From Tritrichomonas musculus (taxonomy: Eukaryota > Parabasalia > Tritrichomonadida > Tritrichomonadidae): 64,000 bases of DNA. The position numbers and the translations under genes were made by a program. The notes beneath the pieces were generated by a model, which saw nothing but the letters and a program-made list of their open reading frames with translations, was not told the origin of the DNA and made no database searches. The stretch is taken from assembly GCA_039105265.1 (NCBI GenBank), contig JAPFFF010000002.1, positions 2,356,001 to 2,420,000 on the forward strand, given 5' to 3'. How positions within the stretch are numbered: the first letter of the stretch is position 1; every line of letters starts with the position of its first letter. Of the stretch, positions 17,456-27,741 are shown in pieces.

Positions 17456-20039
17456 AAACTGCAAGCATATTTGTGTTTATGATGCTTGTAATAATTCCTA
17501 CTGTCATCCTTCTTATTTTTGCTGTTACTGCAGTAGCACCAGCAAGAATCTTTAGTTTATTGTCATCATCTATAAAAACTTCGTCACCTGTACAATAACA
17601 TGATGAATCTGTGACACGCACAAGGTAATCGCCATGGGAAGCGAATGTTACTGAATTATTCTTGGTATCTATTTTTGTGCAAATTCCTATATACTCTTTC
17701 CATGTTCCTTGTGTTTTCACTGAGCAAATACAATCTGTAGTATCATTCACAGTTGAAAGTACCCAAGTATCACCATCATGTTTATAAACCTTACCAGTCA
17801 TATATACTGGAGCTCCAATAACGAAATCATTAATAGAGTTCATTGCTGATTCAATTGGAGCATAATGAGTGATTGTATTTGAACTATTGGATGTAATTGT
17901 ACCGTTAACTAAAAGATTAGAATCAATTATTGTATTTCTTGCAGAACCAAACATTTGAAAAGATTGAAATTTATAACCATCAACATATATATACAATTCA
18001 CCTGTATTAGCAGCTTTTGACGATTTATATTCAAAATCAGTATTATATACATCATTATATCCAAAACTAACTGAAGTACTCATATTAGCACCAATAGAAC
18101 TATAAAATTTAGCTATATTACTTGATGGACTAGTTATTTCTAATAAACTATTTTTTGCCACATAACCCGACAAATCGACAGGTTCAGGAATTTCACTCTT
18201 CACTTGGTCAATAGCACTGGTCAATTCGGATTTCAATGCAAAATTATCATTCACATATTTCACCGAAGTAATCATATCATCGCTCACAGGTTGGTTACTG
18301 ATTAATGTGATAGATACATCATAAATATTAGTTAATGTATCGTCCTCATCTCTCAATGAAACAATACGTGTAGCTACACGAATATCTATTAACTCACTAC
18401 TTACTGATTTGTATATGAGATTTGCACTCTTTCGTCCTGAATATTCGTATTCAGCTTCTTCATATGTTGTATCATCAGCATTTCGTTTGAACTTCACAAT
18501 AATATTTTTGGTTGTTAATACCCTTCGTATATAATCATCAGGAATTGTATTCTGCGTACATTGAATAGTGAATCGTTCTGGATTTCCATCAGCAACATTT
18601 TCAGTTTTAATGAATGGTGATTCGATTTGTGCTCTAATGAAATTATATGCTATTGGATTACTGCTATGTGATGCACTAAACGATACATATACAATTTGTC
18701 CATCATCATGACGCCATATTATTCTATCAATGCGTTTGCCATTGCTATCATACCTGTCCATGCTGTCATAAGTGCTAGTAGAACCATTTGGTTTAAATAT
18801 TACATCAATATGCACTATATCATCATCTTGATTATCACCCCAATTAACATCAAATATCAAATGAACTCCAGCATTGGGTAGCTTAGGGGTAATATATACA
18901 CCCTCATATAAGTTTGTCGGATATGCAATATTCAATTCAGTACCATATAATGCAGATTCATTAACCAAATCTGTTGGAATCTCTGTTTTCAATGCATACT
19001 TATCTAATTCATAAGCCAATTCATCCTCATCAACAAACTTCTCATCAGCTTGTGCACTAGTAAAATAATTTGACAAATCAATTGGTTCTGGTATATCACT
19101 CTTCAATGCTAATTCATCTTCTGTTTCTATTGTTGCTGATGTTAATGATATTGTAAAATTATAATAATGTCTATCACTACCATAATGACCATATATAGCA
19201 CTTGAATGCTCTTCCCATACAAAATAACAATTCAATTCATCATGATATAACATTTGAAATTTATAATTAGGTTCATATTTATCAATGATTTGATCAGGTT
19301 CAAATATAAAATCAAACTTATTATTTGTAGAAAGTATATTATTATTAAAATCAATTACATCATATTTACCTATTAAATGAGCTCCTGCATGAAACGGCAC
19401 ATGAGCAGTATCATAATCATATAAATCCTGTTCAAACACAAAACGTTTTACTGTTATAGGTAGATCTTTTGTGATAATACTATTAGTACCAAAATCATTA
19501 TATTGTCTATAAGACTGTAAGTCTTGTGTCTTCACGTACTCACTTAAGTTCGTAAGCTTCGCATACTCATCAAGATTAATCAAATCCATTGCTTTAGTTA
19601 TTGCCATGGATGATAATATATATGATGCTTGTGCTGATAGCGGTTTATCATCATTCATTAATTTCTGTTGAACTTCTTCTGTTGGTTCTTCATTCGGATT
19701 CAATTGTAGTTCATTATTTTTGAGAACTGTAGGTGTTTCAGTCGATAATGCAAAATTGTTAACAACGTAATCGTGTAATGTATTAATAGCGTTTTGAAGT
19801 TCTTCACTACTAGCATACTTTAATATTTCTTTATTGAATTCCTCTGTTTTCAAATAATCGAATAAATCAGTTGTTTTCGCATATGGTTCCAATAATTCTT
19901 TCAATTCCTCGGTATTCAAGCTTGACCCTAAATTATTTACGTTATTGCATTGACAAGCATATTGTTTTATGTATTCTATTATTAATTCGTCTATAGTATT
20001 CACTTTCTTGATGCTACCTGCTTGCTCTATTGTGAACAT
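17445..20039 (-). CDS. Fibre-like protein of the inner Maverick
   Basis: 864 residues built like phage or viral fibres. It has short repeated units (YALKSE, DLSGY, ALKTEIPT), hydrophilic beta-rich middle segments, and a C-terminal domain shared with the outer element's fibre (ITHYAPIES, YKHDGDTW, TDCICSVKTQGTWKEYIG, TFASHGDYL, ending LAVFKA). A block, ADEKFVDEDELAYELDKY, is identical to one in the outer fibre, although most of the proteins differ. A role in host attachment is inferred from architecture only. The start ATG is preceded by TATA (TATAAATG) and is divergent from the next gene, with a 14-bp gap. Confidence 0.65.
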   Translation of the reverse strand: MFTIEQAGSIKKVNTIDELIIEYIKQYACQCNNVNNLGSSLNTEELKELLEPYAKTTDLFDYLKTEEFNKEILKYASSEELQNAINTLHDYVVNNFALSTETPTVLKNNELQLNPNEEPTEEVQQKLMNDDKPLSAQASYILSSMAITKAMDLINLDEYAKLTNLSEYVKTQDLQSYRQYNDFGTNSIITKDLPITVKRFVFEQDLYDYDTAHVPFHAGAHLIGKYDVIDFNNNILSTNNKFDFIFEPDQIIDKYEPNYKFQMLYHDELNCYFVWEEHSSAIYGHYGSDRHYYNFTISLTSATIETEDELALKSDIPEPIDLSNYFTSAQADEKFVDEDELAYELDKYALKTEIPTDLVNESALYGTELNIAYPTNLYEGVYITPKLPNAGVHLIFDVNWGDNQDDDIVHIDVIFKPNGSTSTYDSMDRYDSNGKRIDRIIWRHDDGQIVYVSFSASHSSNPIAYNFIRAQIESPFIKTENVADGNPERFTIQCTQNTIPDDYIRRVLTTKNIIVKFKRNADDTTYEEAEYEYSGRKSANLIYKSVSSELIDIRVATRIVSLRDEDDTLTNIYDVSITLISNQPVSDDMITSVKYVNDNFALKSELTSAIDQVKSEIPEPVDLSGYVAKNSLLEITSPSSNIAKFYSSIGANMSTSVSFGYNDVYNTDFEYKSSKAANTGELYIYVDGYKFQSFQMFGSARNTIIDSNLLVNGTITSNSSNTITHYAPIESAMNSINDFVIGAPVYMTGKVYKHDGDTWVLSTVNDTTDCICSVKTQGTWKEYIGICTKIDTKNNSVTFASHGDYLVRVTDSSCYCTGDEVFIDDDNKLKILAGATAVTAKIRRMTVGIITSIINTNMLAVFKA

Positions 20040-20053
20040 TTATAATATAATAA

Positions 20054-22648
20054 ATGTCTACTAAGCGAGCTGACAGAACAGAAATCAAAAAAATGATAAG
20101 AGAACAAATAAAAGATATGAATTACCGTAAAATGTTGCTATATATGTATGAACAAGCAAATATTGGCGAAAACATTATTTGGAATATCATTGAATGTCTT
20201 GATAACCCAAAAAAATATCGAAGTGATATAATCAATAGACTTGAAGAACTGAAAAATTCCTTTATGATAGCCAAGCAAAATACACCAAAACAAAAAGAAA
20301 AATTAACAAATATGTTGATTGATGGTACAAAAGACTTTAATAAACTAGATGATAAGATTAAGAAACCAACTATAACTATTCCTTTACCAAAGCCAGAAAG
20401 CTATTTAGAAGAAGAGGAGGAACCGGAAGCAGATCAACATTATTATAGAAACAGATATAATGATGATTTGAACACACTTACTGAGATAATTGAACTAAAA
20501 AAAGATGTATCAGATTCACTTCTTTTATACTACAGAATTGCTGATGACCCTGAAAAATACCCTATCTTCAACAAAAAAGATACAAAGCAAATTAGGTCTC
20601 TTGTAGAATCTTTGACGAAGAACATTGATTCTTATAATAGAAACTCTGACAAAATTATATCAGATGTTGAGGCTTTGATGAAATTCGAAAATCAAAGAAG
20701 GCAAACCAATATAGAAACAATGAGTAAGATTGCTGATTCACCATGTACTCCAAACATGAGTAAAGAAGAAAAAGAAAGGTTGCTACAAATATATAAAAGT
20801 TCTTCTGCTGTAGATGCTACACAGCTTCGTAAATTTGGTTTGTTGAATGACGATTTCACAGAAGAAAATCTGTATAATTATTACAATCGTGCTTGCTCGC
20901 CAAAAGACGATTCTGATATAAGAGTAAGAAAGCTTGTTCTACAGTTGCATGCTGCTATTCGTGAGACAAACATTTTTGATGAAACTACAGAACCCAAAAA
21001 CAAAAAGCGACTGAAACAATTATTAAAGTATATTTCTGAGAATGGAGATCGAGAAATTCTTTACAATATGAATAGCGATGACAATGAAAATGAATATTTA
21101 TTCGATCATAAAACAATGTCAAGAGAAGAAGTTACTGTAAATAGTGATGGAGAAATTGAAGATGAGGATGAAGTTAATGATCTTAATACATCTTTAGCAA
21201 CGTACAGAACTCCACGTAAAGAAAGAAGAACATTAGAAGATCAAGAAGTAACCTTTGCTGATAGCGCTGCTAAAAGATTCAAACCGTATGGTGAATTTAC
21301 TCATGAAAACACTTATATGCCCGAAAAGGACTTTACAGAAGATTTGTTGAAGAAACCTACAAGAACTGTTGGTAAAAGAAAAAATAGAGATGCTAAAGAT
21401 ATACCTGATAAACTTAAAAAGTCTTTTAAAATAGCCAAATTGTCAGGTGAAGGAGATGTTTCCTTTTACAATCAGCAATTGTTAGACATCATCATCAACG
21501 GTAATTTCCGTATCAAGTACATACCGAATGCAGCTACACGAGATTTAGCACAAGAATATGCTTATAATCATGTTGACGATTCTGGACAACCTCGCTACAG
21601 GCTTCTTCCACCAAACGCAAAAGATCCTAACGGTGTTGCCATTACAGATTTGAACGGAGACCTAGTTGATGATATTGTTCTTGTAGATAAACGTGGAGTA
21701 CCAAGAATCGTTAATGGCTATAAGATTGTTCGTGCTAGTCCGTATAAGAAAGTATGGAAATCAAAATACAAATCACGTGAAGCTAGAAAAGAAACTCCTT
21801 TTAATGTTTGGCTAGCAGCACAATTTCAAAAGTCTATTGACAGTGTTGATTGGGCCAAAGGTGAATATAAACTTAAAGAAACAGAAGAAATGCAAAAGTG
21901 TACAGATCATTATACAAAATTAGGTTTAGGAAAGCCAAGAATAAGCAAAAGATTGTCTCCTAGCTCGTATTGGGCATCTATTTTCTCCTATCTTTGGAAG
22001 TTCTTTTGGGAAGTAGCGTATCCAGGTTACAAATCTGTAATAAGACTTCTTAACTATTTAGGAGTTTCTAACGCTATGTACATTATTGTTGTTGATCTTA
22101 GTGTCAAACGAGAAATAGAAACAAAAGATTTTGGAGGTAAACTTCTAACATACCCTGCTTGGGCAAACTACAAACGAGATCACAAAGCAGCTTATAACGA
22201 AAGAGCAGGACCAAAAGTTGTAAAAATAGGAACAGATTACATAGATCCTATCATAGATATCAAGACAGGCGAAATTAAAGTAGAGAGCTTTGACAAGAGT
22301 GATAATAAAGTTCATATTTCTTTCATTAAGCTTATAGAAAGATTGTTCCTATTAGTTTTCGCAGAAATACTCATGTTAGGAGAGAAGCCTGGACGAGAAG
22401 CTATACAAGAACTTATACAAGAACAAGTTCTGTCTGCAACACCAAAAGAACTTAAAGAGAACAAAGCTTATTATACAAAACGTTTGACAGCTATTGTGGA
22501 TAAACTTTATGGTAGTGGTAGTAAATATGCAGCTTATAAAGAACAATACAAGCAACAACAAATAGAACGTAAGAATGATGCTTATCTCTATGATATCAAA
22601 ACCGTAGATGCACTTACAAGTGATGAAGATGATGAGGATGAAGCTTAA
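20054..22648 (+). CDS. Conserved Maverick structural-type protein with a calcium-loop-like motif
   Basis: 864 residues. The long charged N-terminal part is helical. The C-terminal ~380 residues are homologous to the 450-residue outer protein at 45692-47044. Shared features are a DxNGDxxDD loop (DLNGDLVDDIVLVD, ~532) followed by RIVNGYKI, then an aromatic-rich block and helices (YPGYKSVIRLL). The loop resembles DxDxDG calcium sites of dockerin or EF-type repeats. Conservation between diverged elements suggests an essential virion or DNA-end role, but I cannot name it. The start context is ATAATAAATG. Its stop overlaps the convergent gene's stop by 4 bp. Confidence 0.6.
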   Translation: MSTKRADRTEIKKMIREQIKDMNYRKMLLYMYEQANIGENIIWNIIECLDNPKKYRSDIINRLEELKNSFMIAKQNTPKQKEKLTNMLIDGTKDFNKLDDKIKKPTITIPLPKPESYLEEEEEPEADQHYYRNRYNDDLNTLTEIIELKKDVSDSLLLYYRIADDPEKYPIFNKKDTKQIRSLVESLTKNIDSYNRNSDKIISDVEALMKFENQRRQTNIETMSKIADSPCTPNMSKEEKERLLQIYKSSSAVDATQLRKFGLLNDDFTEENLYNYYNRACSPKDDSDIRVRKLVLQLHAAIRETNIFDETTEPKNKKRLKQLLKYISENGDREILYNMNSDDNENEYLFDHKTMSREEVTVNSDGEIEDEDEVNDLNTSLATYRTPRKERRTLEDQEVTFADSAAKRFKPYGEFTHENTYMPEKDFTEDLLKKPTRTVGKRKNRDAKDIPDKLKKSFKIAKLSGEGDVSFYNQQLLDIIINGNFRIKYIPNAATRDLAQEYAYNHVDDSGQPRYRLLPPNAKDPNGVAITDLNGDLVDDIVLVDKRGVPRIVNGYKIVRASPYKKVWKSKYKSREARKETPFNVWLAAQFQKSIDSVDWAKGEYKLKETEEMQKCTDHYTKLGLGKPRISKRLSPSSYWASIFSYLWKFFWEVAYPGYKSVIRLLNYLGVSNAMYIIVVDLSVKREIETKDFGGKLLTYPAWANYKRDHKAAYNERAGPKVVKIGTDYIDPIIDIKTGEIKVESFDKSDNKVHISFIKLIERLFLLVFAEILMLGEKPGREAIQELIQEQVLSATPKELKENKAYYTKRLTAIVDKLYGSGSKYAAYKEQYKQQQIERKNDAYLYDIKTVDALTSDEDDEDEA

Positions 22649-23988
22649 ATATTTATAATAGAATCGTCAAGTCCTGATGGAGATAGAACTTTTTTATTTT
22701 TGGTTTGTCTTCTTTTAGGTTCATCATCTTTTACAATTCTCATGGCTTGTGGCCTCGGTGGGAAAATTTGTTGGGGTTTTGGTGGAGGTGGTTGTTGTTG
22801 GGGTTGGGGTTTTGGTGGAGGTTGTTGTTGTTGTTGTTTTGGTGGAGGTGGTTCATCATTCATAACAAGATATCCATATTGAATTTCCATAGGCTCACTA
22901 TCACTATCACTGGAATAATCATAGCGCTTTTCATTATGTGCTCGTCTTATTCTATCTCTGACAAGCTTTGTAGATTTTGGTATAATTTCTTTTCTCTTTG
23001 CTCCAACTGTCTTCTTCGGTACTGGTGGTTTCGGAGGTTTTGGTACTTCTTGAGTTGAACGTGCTGGTCTCTGTTGATAAGGATGATTGTCAAATATTAA
23101 TGATTCATTAGGATCAATATCAAGTTCTGTTTTTTCTGTTGGAAAGTCATGTAAATTTGTATTCACATTAGCATTCTGCCTCTTATATATTATAGCTTTG
23201 TACCTACCTTCTCCAACAAGATCAAAAGGTTTGTTATATATTATTTTTCCTGTTTGAATATCAAGCTTCGGTGCTTCATTGATTCTTCTTATTTCTTCTT
23301 GTCTCTTTTTATGATATTCAGCTTCTTTTTTCTTTTTCCTTTGTTCAGCTTTTTTCATTTGTTTTTCTTGTTCTTCTTTCTCTAATCTTCGTTTTTCTTT
23401 AAGTTCTGCTCTTTCTTGAGGAGATAAACAAGGAAAGGTAGGAGGTTCTTGTGTACGGGCTCTATTATCCTGGTAACAGCAAAAATTATACCAGTGTCGT
23501 TGAGAATAATTTTCTGGTTTGATTTCTGGGTGAATTTGATCAACTTTTTGTGAAAGTTGGCTTACATACTTTTCTTTAATATCATCGTCACAATCAGGAT
23601 CAAGTTTGAAAGGATATATGAACTCACTTGATTCTGTTAATTTGCTTACAACTTTTATTTCTGCGAACTTTGGTTTGAAGGCTTCAAGATCAAAAGCATA
23701 CAATATTCTTGCTTTACTATAATCTATATCTCTATCCTTCATTAGAACAACAACCTCTCTTCCACAAATAAAACGTATAACAAGTATTATAGTTGGAAAA
23801 TAGTCTTTTTCAAGTTTGATATAATAGCACGGATAGCTATCTATTACAGCTTGTCCTTTGCTCAAACACATTTTTGGCAATTCATATTTCATTGGAAAGG
23901 CATATATTACATATCCTTTGGTGCTTACAGCAAGAGTTGAGTAGTTAACATCATCGCATACAATTTCTTTTCCAGGTCTGACAGTCAT
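22645..23988 (-). CDS. Large proline/glutamine-rich inner-Maverick protein, unknown
   Basis: 447 residues in three zones: a beta-rich N-terminal ~170 residues with several Cys; a highly charged coiled coil (EKRRLEKEEQEKQMKKAEQR, ~200-230); and a Pro/Gln/Lys-rich tail with poly-Q and poly-P runs. The TTAATAAATG start context matches several neighbours. It forms a leftward run with the 109-residue gene and the integrase. No counterpart is seen in the outer element. Possibly a scaffold or core protein, judging only from composition. Confidence 0.55.
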   Translation of the reverse strand: MTVRPGKEIVCDDVNYSTLAVSTKGYVIYAFPMKYELPKMCLSKGQAVIDSYPCYYIKLEKDYFPTIILVIRFICGREVVVLMKDRDIDYSKARILYAFDLEAFKPKFAEIKVVSKLTESSEFIYPFKLDPDCDDDIKEKYVSQLSQKVDQIHPEIKPENYSQRHWYNFCCYQDNRARTQEPPTFPCLSPQERAELKEKRRLEKEEQEKQMKKAEQRKKKKEAEYHKKRQEEIRRINEAPKLDIQTGKIIYNKPFDLVGEGRYKAIIYKRQNANVNTNLHDFPTEKTELDIDPNESLIFDNHPYQQRPARSTQEVPKPPKPPVPKKTVGAKRKEIIPKSTKLVRDRIRRAHNEKRYDYSSDSDSEPMEIQYGYLVMNDEPPPPKQQQQQPPPKPQPQQQPPPPKPQQIFPPRPQAMRIVKDDEPKRRQTKNKKVLSPSGLDDSIINI

Positions 23989-23991
23989 TTA

Positions 23992-24321
23992 TTAATAAAT
24001 AAGAAGACAACTAAGTATGAATGCAGAAGGTTCAATAACATTTCCGTAAAGGTCAGTGAACCAGATTTTATAGTTTCGTTCATGTCCAAGAAACAAATAC
24101 TTTCTATATTTGGTTTGTCTTCTATTGGCTAGCATTATAAATTGATCGCAGTAACCATATTGCTGAACGATATCACTGTGCACCATCAAATCGCCAACAA
24201 GCGTATCTTTCACTATTGCACCTACATACTGAACGACAATATATCTTTTGTTCCTACTGCTCACAAATTCTAGAGGAAGCTGAAATTCTTTATCTTGCGT
24301 ATGGAAGTATAGTTTAGTCAT
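23992..24321 (-). CDS. Small conserved Maverick protein (counterpart of outer 40847-41206)
   Basis: 109 residues, beginning MTKLYFHTQDKEFQLPLEFV. It aligns over its length with the 119-residue outer protein: LPLEFVSSRNKRYIVVQY against LPPEFCNSLNQRYISFQY, YCDQFIMLAN against YCDSLVWYAN, and NYKIWFTDLYGN against NFRVWFTDPNGN. The beta-rich pattern and retention in both elements, next to fibre or capsid genes, suggest a small virion component. Start context is GTAATAAATG. No known family is recognised. Confidence 0.6.
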   Translation of the reverse strand: MTKLYFHTQDKEFQLPLEFVSSRNKRYIVVQYVGAIVKDTLVGDLMVHSDIVQQYGYCDQFIMLANRRQTKYRKYLFLGHERNYKIWFTDLYGNVIEPSAFILSCLLIY

Positions 24322-24324
24322 TTA

Positions 24325-25437
24325 TTACATACCAAAGTACAGTTTATAATCTTTATTTAGTTCATCATAGCTATTTGCAATTTTCTTTGTGTACGCAATA
24401 GGTACTTGTATCAGATTCCCATTTTGAAGTTTACATATAACATTACCATTAGAGTACGCTAAGAATTCAGATATCTCATTAAACACTCTTCGTCGTTTAT
24501 CAAATTTCTTTTTAGTCTTACCATAATCAACATGAACAAGAATTATATTTCCTTTCTTGTATGTTAATAGACCTTTATGTTGTTGTTTTTTGTGTATACT
24601 TTGTAATTTGCTTCTCATCATTCTTATATATTTCCATTCAAGGTCAATATCGTTTTGCATTTGAGCAGGAGATTAATAAATATATTTACTATCACTTTCA
24701 TAATTATAGTTTCTTACTCGTAGTGAATTATGCGGAGTATTATTGTAATAATTAACCATCTGTTGCATATAATTATTGTTTGCTATTTTTGTGTCGTTTG
24801 TACCAAAAGCATTACGTAAAGTTCTTATAACTGAATCAACTGTTTTATGGGCTAGTGCATATGGAGAAGAGTTTACTACAAATTTGATTCTGTATACTGA
24901 CCATGATTTAATAGTATTTACATCAATCTCATCATTGTATTCTAACAATATTGTTTTTAGTACATTGGTGTTATGATTATTAATTATTTCATTTAATATT
25001 TTTTCTTTTCCCCTCATTCTACTTTCACGAACAATATTGTGAATTGCTGGAACAAATACAATTTCATCATCGTTGGTACGAAGTACAATTATATCATTTT
25101 GTACTGCTTGCAATCCTTTTTCACCATCACATTTAATAGTAAAGATATCAACATCATAATTAACTATAATATCTGTTATCTTTATTGATAATACTCTTGT
25201 TTCTTTACTCTCTATTGGCTCAACTATTAAGAATCTAGTATTAACGTTTATCAAAACAAGATAGAGAGTGTTCTTCACAAACATTAGATCAGCTTCCCAA
25301 CAACCAGGTTCGTTACTGAAATTTGGCTTCATATATTGTTTACAAGCTTTTAGTTTATAGTCTGGTACATAAGGCTCCCTAGGAACGTTCTTGAATTCAA
25401 AAAACTTGTACTTACTACTAAATGGGTAAGCAAGCAT
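24325..25437 (-). pseudogene. Inner Maverick integrase region
   Basis: DDE integrase of the Maverick type, with a core containing EADLMFVKNTLYLVLINVNT, the TIKCDGEKG block, VIRTLRNAFG and YYNNTPHNSLR. Downstream is a basic C-terminal domain (RMMRSKLQSI, KKGNIILVHVDYGK) resembling the SH3/chromo-like integrase tail. It would catalyse insertion of the element. It belongs to the leftward gene run downstream of the capsid gene. Broken, about one break. Start context CATAAATG. Confidence 0.75.
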
Positions 25438-25496
25438 TTATGATGAAAGCAATAGTTAAATTAGGTTGACGGAAACAAAAAAAGAAAGAAGATTAC

Positions 25497-27440
25497 TTAC
25501 TCTACTTGACTACCTTCAGGACTTTGATCATCAACATAAACAAGTCCATCGAGATTCATTAAGAAGTAAGAATCTCTTGTAATCCATAATTGTGTTGGAC
25601 ATGGATGGACTACGTTCCCTGAAGGTTCGATAACATTATAGTAAGTGTCATTTGCACCAGAATAGATTGGTTGTCCTTGTACTTGAATCTGTACGTTGCC
25701 AAAACCTCCGTCAATTCCGTCGAAGCAATAACCTGCAGAAGATCTTTCAGCTTGAATATTGAAGACAAAACTACTGGCATCACTAAGAGTATTATTGTAG
25801 CGAACACCATTAGCATCATTCTTAGGCATTGTCATACTGTCTTCGAACTCCTTTGTGCATTGAAGAGTAATCGCATCAAGGTCTCCTGCAGTAAGCTGAT
25901 TTTCAAAGAACCTTGCTCCAATTGTAGAAACATTTTCATCAGGAAAATTCTTACCACCAATATTTAGATAGCAATTTGAATAAACAGGATTCTCAAAAAC
26001 TGTAAGATCAATATGATGTTTAGGAAACATGATAGAAAGTGTAGTAACATTTATAAGAGGAATATTGAGAGTAGACTTTATTCCATTTGCTGCTGGTGCT
26101 ATTGGAAATGAATGATAATCCACTTTCTGTGATGGAATTATAACACCCTTTGACAATATTTCTTCTATACCATGCCTTGTAGCTTCACAAACTCCAAAAC
26201 CTTGCATATTGGACTTGCATAACGTAATTGTCATTCTGTTTACAGTGAGGGTAGCAGGCTGTGATATATAATGTGAACTTAATAATTTATTAGCTTCAGT
26301 TTTAGATACAAAATTAATAGAAACGTTACCAGCTGGGTGTTTCGATGAAGGTATACTACCATGCTGTTTAATATAATGAGCTTTACATATTTCTTTATTA
26401 TCTTCTGTCTTAGTTATTCCTAACTCTGTAAATTCTTCATCAGTATAGCTGAATAAAAATGTGAAAGTTTCAAGAAGTTCATCTACTGGAATATTTGTTG
26501 AAGCTGGTGTGTATTTATCTCTTAATTCATACTTTAATTGATATTTGGTTTTTTCAGGTTCAGGTTCAGGATCAGGTTTCTGGCCAGGACCAGGAATCAC
26601 TGCTTCATTTCCAATTTGTGTAAATTGATGTTTGAGATGCCCGTGAATCGTAATTTGTTTAAGTTTATCAAGTTCCTCTGTGCTCACACTTTCATTATCT
26701 TCGAGGAAAGCTTTTGTCTCTGCAACAGTGTAAGGATCTATAGCTGCCCAAACCAAACCTGCTGGAGTTACTTGGAATCTTATAGAGAGATCACCAATGA
26801 TGCCATTAGGGAAGAGATCAAATGCCTGCAGTGCAAGAAGATCATCAAAAGGAACATTAAGATCGAAATCAACAGAAGTTTTACCATTTTCTTTGTTATT
26901 GTTGAGATTGACATATGTTCCTGCTACTGTTTGTGAGTATGAAGCTACATTTTCCCAGAGACTGTGAACAAATCTTCTTCGCTTCTTTTCTGTTTCTGGT
27001 TTCATAGCAGAATAGAGGAAACCTTCTCGTACGCATTCATTTTGTTGATATCCAACATTGACATTATTATGAAGAATTTCCAATCTATCGAACAATTGGT
27101 TAGAAGATTTGAGTCCAACAAAGAGCTTATAGAAATTGTTTGGATCATCAATCTGTTGGAGTTTGCTGAGGTCAGTATTGAGCTGTAAATCAAGTTTGAC
27201 ATGGAAGGTAAGGAATCCTTTATCAACATCACTAATGAAATGATCAGGGTGTGTAAGAGAAATTTGACTATATTGGCCTTGATGAAATGGGGCTGGCTGG
27301 TCATGACAGTCAACAGTTCTGAATGAGAATGAGCGTGTACCATCATTTTTATTTATCATTGATCTCATCTGATTGAAAGTATCAAGTACATTACCTGCTT
27401 CTATTTTGTAATTATGTGCTCTTTCGTTGCGATATAACAT
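25497..27440 (-). CDS. Major capsid protein candidate, inner Maverick
   Basis: 647 residues, exactly the length of the outer counterpart at 41732-43675 and homologous across it: IPSQ, IPLINVTTLSIMFPKHHIDLTVFEN, GARFFENQL, EFEDS, ERSSAGYCFDGID, GQPIY and NDTYY. Size, beta-rich composition and position fit the double jelly-roll major capsid protein known for Polintons. A central segment with a PDPEPEPEK linker is variable. Start context is TTAAATG. The fold assignment is inferred from family knowledge and not demonstrated here. Confidence 0.75.
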   Translation of the reverse strand: MLYRNERAHNYKIEAGNVLDTFNQMRSMINKNDGTRSFSFRTVDCHDQPAPFHQGQYSQISLTHPDHFISDVDKGFLTFHVKLDLQLNTDLSKLQQIDDPNNFYKLFVGLKSSNQLFDRLEILHNNVNVGYQQNECVREGFLYSAMKPETEKKRRRFVHSLWENVASYSQTVAGTYVNLNNNKENGKTSVDFDLNVPFDDLLALQAFDLFPNGIIGDLSIRFQVTPAGLVWAAIDPYTVAETKAFLEDNESVSTEELDKLKQITIHGHLKHQFTQIGNEAVIPGPGQKPDPEPEPEKTKYQLKYELRDKYTPASTNIPVDELLETFTFLFSYTDEEFTELGITKTEDNKEICKAHYIKQHGSIPSSKHPAGNVSINFVSKTEANKLLSSHYISQPATLTVNRMTITLCKSNMQGFGVCEATRHGIEEILSKGVIIPSQKVDYHSFPIAPAANGIKSTLNIPLINVTTLSIMFPKHHIDLTVFENPVYSNCYLNIGGKNFPDENVSTIGARFFENQLTAGDLDAITLQCTKEFEDSMTMPKNDANGVRYNNTLSDASSFVFNIQAERSSAGYCFDGIDGGFGNVQIQVQGQPIYSGANDTYYNVIEPSGNVVHPCPTQLWITRDSYFLMNLDGLVYVDDQSPEGSQVE

Positions 27441-27483
27441 TTAACAGTTAATAAAACAAATTATTTACTGAAGAAGAAAACAA

Positions 27484-27705
27484 ATGGCAGCAGGAATTTG
27501 GAAGAAACTGAAAAATGCAGTGAAGAGTGTTGGTGGAAAAATAAAAGGTCTAGCAGTAAAGGCTATAAAAGCTCTTCCTAAAGTAAAGGAGATTTTTGAC
27601 AAAGTTAAGCCCGCTTTAGAGTATATACCAGGAGTGAACGGATTTGTAAATACCATTGACAAAGGGCTTAATATCGGTAAGTCAATCATAGATGAAGTAA
27701 AATAA
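27484..27705 (+). CDS. Small basic amphipathic protein, inner Maverick
   Basis: 73 residues. Lys/Ala/Val/Ile helices (IWKKLKNAVKSVGGKIKGL) alternate charge and hydrophobicity. It corresponds in position, size and character to the outer MAFGSWFK protein at 43761-44042, both divergent from the capsid gene. Such proteins in related viruses can be core or membrane-active minor virion proteins; that role is inferred. A TATTTTTG motif follows the stop at 27717-27724. Confidence 0.6.
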   Translation: MAAGIWKKLKNAVKSVGGKIKGLAVKAIKALPKVKEIFDKVKPALEYIPGVNGFVNTIDKGLNIGKSIIDEVK

Positions 27706-27741
27706 AGGCTTATAACTATTTTTGGTGAGGATTAAAAGGCA

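Noticed and set aside
22700-23058. Two rightward open frames rich in Gly, Trp and Cys
   Set aside because: They are antisense shadows of the Pro/Gln-rich tail of the 22645-23988 gene; poly-P and poly-Q codons read as Gly/Trp/Cys on the other strand.
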